This document shows, one piece after another, positions 62,936 through 64,000 of a stretch of DNA of 64,000 bases. The notes below the pieces were generated by a model. It was not told the origin of the DNA. It saw nothing but the letters and a program-made list of their open reading frames with translations, and ran no database searches. This DNA is from Lycium barbarum (taxonomy: Eukaryota > Streptophyta > Magnoliopsida > Solanales > Solanaceae). The translations under genes were made by a program, and so were the position numbers. Every line of letters starts with the position of its first letter. Position 1 is the stretch's first letter. The DNA lies in assembly GCF_019175385.1 (NCBI RefSeq), contig NC_083344.1, forward strand, positions 7,478,965-7,542,964, read 5' to 3'.

Positions 62936-63493
62936 TTCTAGTGGTTCGGGCGCCCGGTTAAAAGGATTTAAATGGGTGAGTAATTTAATTGAATAAAAAA
63001 ATGTGGAGGAGATGGAATTTAACGGATGGAGGGTAAATATGGCCTGAAAGTTGGATGGAAAGGGCAAATATGTCAAAAAAGTATAACAAAGGTTAAGTAG
63101 ATATAGTTTTTTTAGAGTACCGGGGCAAATCTGACCCTTTTATGTGTTTATAATAACTCTACATGTACCCCACTTTCTTTATAATATTGTAAGTTTATTC
63201 TTGATGTTGGTAATATGTAACAATAGAATACGATACAAGCTATCCAAACGTTGCATTCATCAAAACAATAATGAAACAATATATAACAACCATCCACAAG
63301 TTGTAAGGTCGCTGTTGGCAGAGATAAGAAAATTACAAGTTCTACTTAACCTAATTTTATTTTCATAAAACATTTGTAAATTGCAGACTAATCCTCATTA
63401 TATATACTATGATAAACTTAAGAACTAGGTACATTCAGAATAATTATCTCTAGAGAGTTAATTAAAATAAAAACTCTTCTATAGTCTTGGCAA
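62936..63493. other. Intergenic AT-rich DNA
   Basis: No element or gene recognised. Confidence 0.4.
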
Positions 63494-63595
63494 TCATGGA
63501 ATAATTTCATCCAGCATGCAGTCTCTAAGTTTGATTTCTATAACATTCATTTCTGCCTTGTACATAACATCACAGCACTCTCTTCTACTACCCTC
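63494..63595 (-). CDS. Candidate terminal exon of a gene extending beyond the right window edge
   Basis: On the minus strand an acceptor TTTGTTTTTCAG is followed by 33 open codons (EGSRRECCDVMYKAEMNV..., ending LRDCMLDEIIP) and TGA. Composition is protein-like (Cys, Met, acidic/basic helix) and base use is less AT-biased than the surroundings. The family is not recognised, and upstream exons would lie right of 64000. It could be a chance frame. Confidence 0.3.
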   Translation of the reverse strand, partial: EGSRRECCDVMYKAEMNVIEIKLRDCMLDEIIP

Positions 63596-64000
63596 CTGAA
63601 AAACAAATGCTAGTCAGATAAATATTAGTAGTACATGAAAATCACTTAATTTTGCTCAATTATCATCAGCAGTTATTAAACCAATCTTTTGTAACATGAA
63701 AAATATTAAATTTTGCCCCAAGAGACACAATAAATCACTAAACAATATTTTTAACCAAAAAGTCATTCAATTTACCTAAGTATCATATAAATGTCTCTTC
63801 TATTTCCTCCAAATGACTTTATGTGATACTTATGTAAAGTTGAGTGACTTTTCGTTAATAAAGATATATTAGTGACTTTCGTGATACTTAGATAATGTCG
63901 AGTGATTCTTTCGTTATAAAAAAATATTTAGACACCTTAAATTGGTTTAAGTAGGCCCTGTAAACGCCCTAACTTTGAGAATGCACGTCTATTGCAATTT
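63596..64000. other. Dispersed repeat-like sequence
   Basis: GTGACTTT(T)TCGTTA, TGATACTTA and AGTTGAGTGACTT words recur in both orientations, as near 44640-44830. It may be intronic to the candidate gene above. Confidence 0.4.

Overview
This is a piece of a plant nuclear genome, most likely from the nightshade family (Solanaceae). The evidence is spliced genes with GT/AG introns, dual-RNase-H Ty3/gypsy elements, TS-like SINE ends, an Au-SINE fragment and many small inverted-repeat transposons (MITEs). The species cannot be named from the sequence alone. About five sixths of the window is transposon-derived. Two ordinary host genes lie in the right-hand third, and one possible terminal exon of a third gene sits at the far right.

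Layout. 1-10468: right-hand part of a Tat-lineage Ty3/gypsy element ('E1'). Its gag-pol runs on the minus strand and a spliced extra gene runs on the plus strand; the left LTR lies outside the window. 10469-12527: AT-rich sequence with a fold-back element and a TA microsatellite. 12528-19563: a MITE nested in a second MITE, then a 2.13-kb direct repeat (12817-14946 and 17434-19563) around a 2.49-kb GC-rich retroelement remnant. 19564-22984: Athila-like LTR/gag remnant, then a 1.2-kb copia derivative. 24039-28617: decayed 4.6-kb Ty1/copia element. 28750-30646: nested MITEs. 30655-44488: a hAT-like MITE (8-bp target duplication) split by a complete but decayed Tat element ('E2', 30989-44082, 5-bp duplication TACAT). 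44497-50237: intergenic DNA with MITEs, one nested pair ending 145 bp before the start codon of the next gene. 50238-55906: C-4 methylsterol monooxygenase gene (SMO2-like), plus strand, 7 exons, 268 codons. 57955-61912: tropinone-reductase-like short-chain dehydrogenase, minus strand, 5 exons, 302 codons, whose catalytic Tyr is replaced by Gln. 61913-64000: hairpin repeats, a CACTA-type MITE and a candidate last exon.

The most unusual content is the Tat elements. Each carries, opposite to gag-pol, a spliced gene with its own TATA-type promoter. It encodes a domain reminiscent of the plant 'putative gypsy type transposon' family (Transposase_28-like), a basic nuclear-localisation-like stretch and a long C-terminal coiled coil. 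E2 has two such genes in tandem. In both elements gag-protease and RT are in one frame, separated by a single UAG followed by CAA-YYA, the class of context known for TMV-type stop-codon readthrough. E1 has also lost the capsid core of Gag while keeping the frame open.

The two host genes are convergent (SMO plus, SDR minus, about 2 kb apart) and show no obvious functional link beyond lipid/alkaloid-type redox chemistry. Their introns collected LINE, SINE and MITE insertions, all outside the splice sites.
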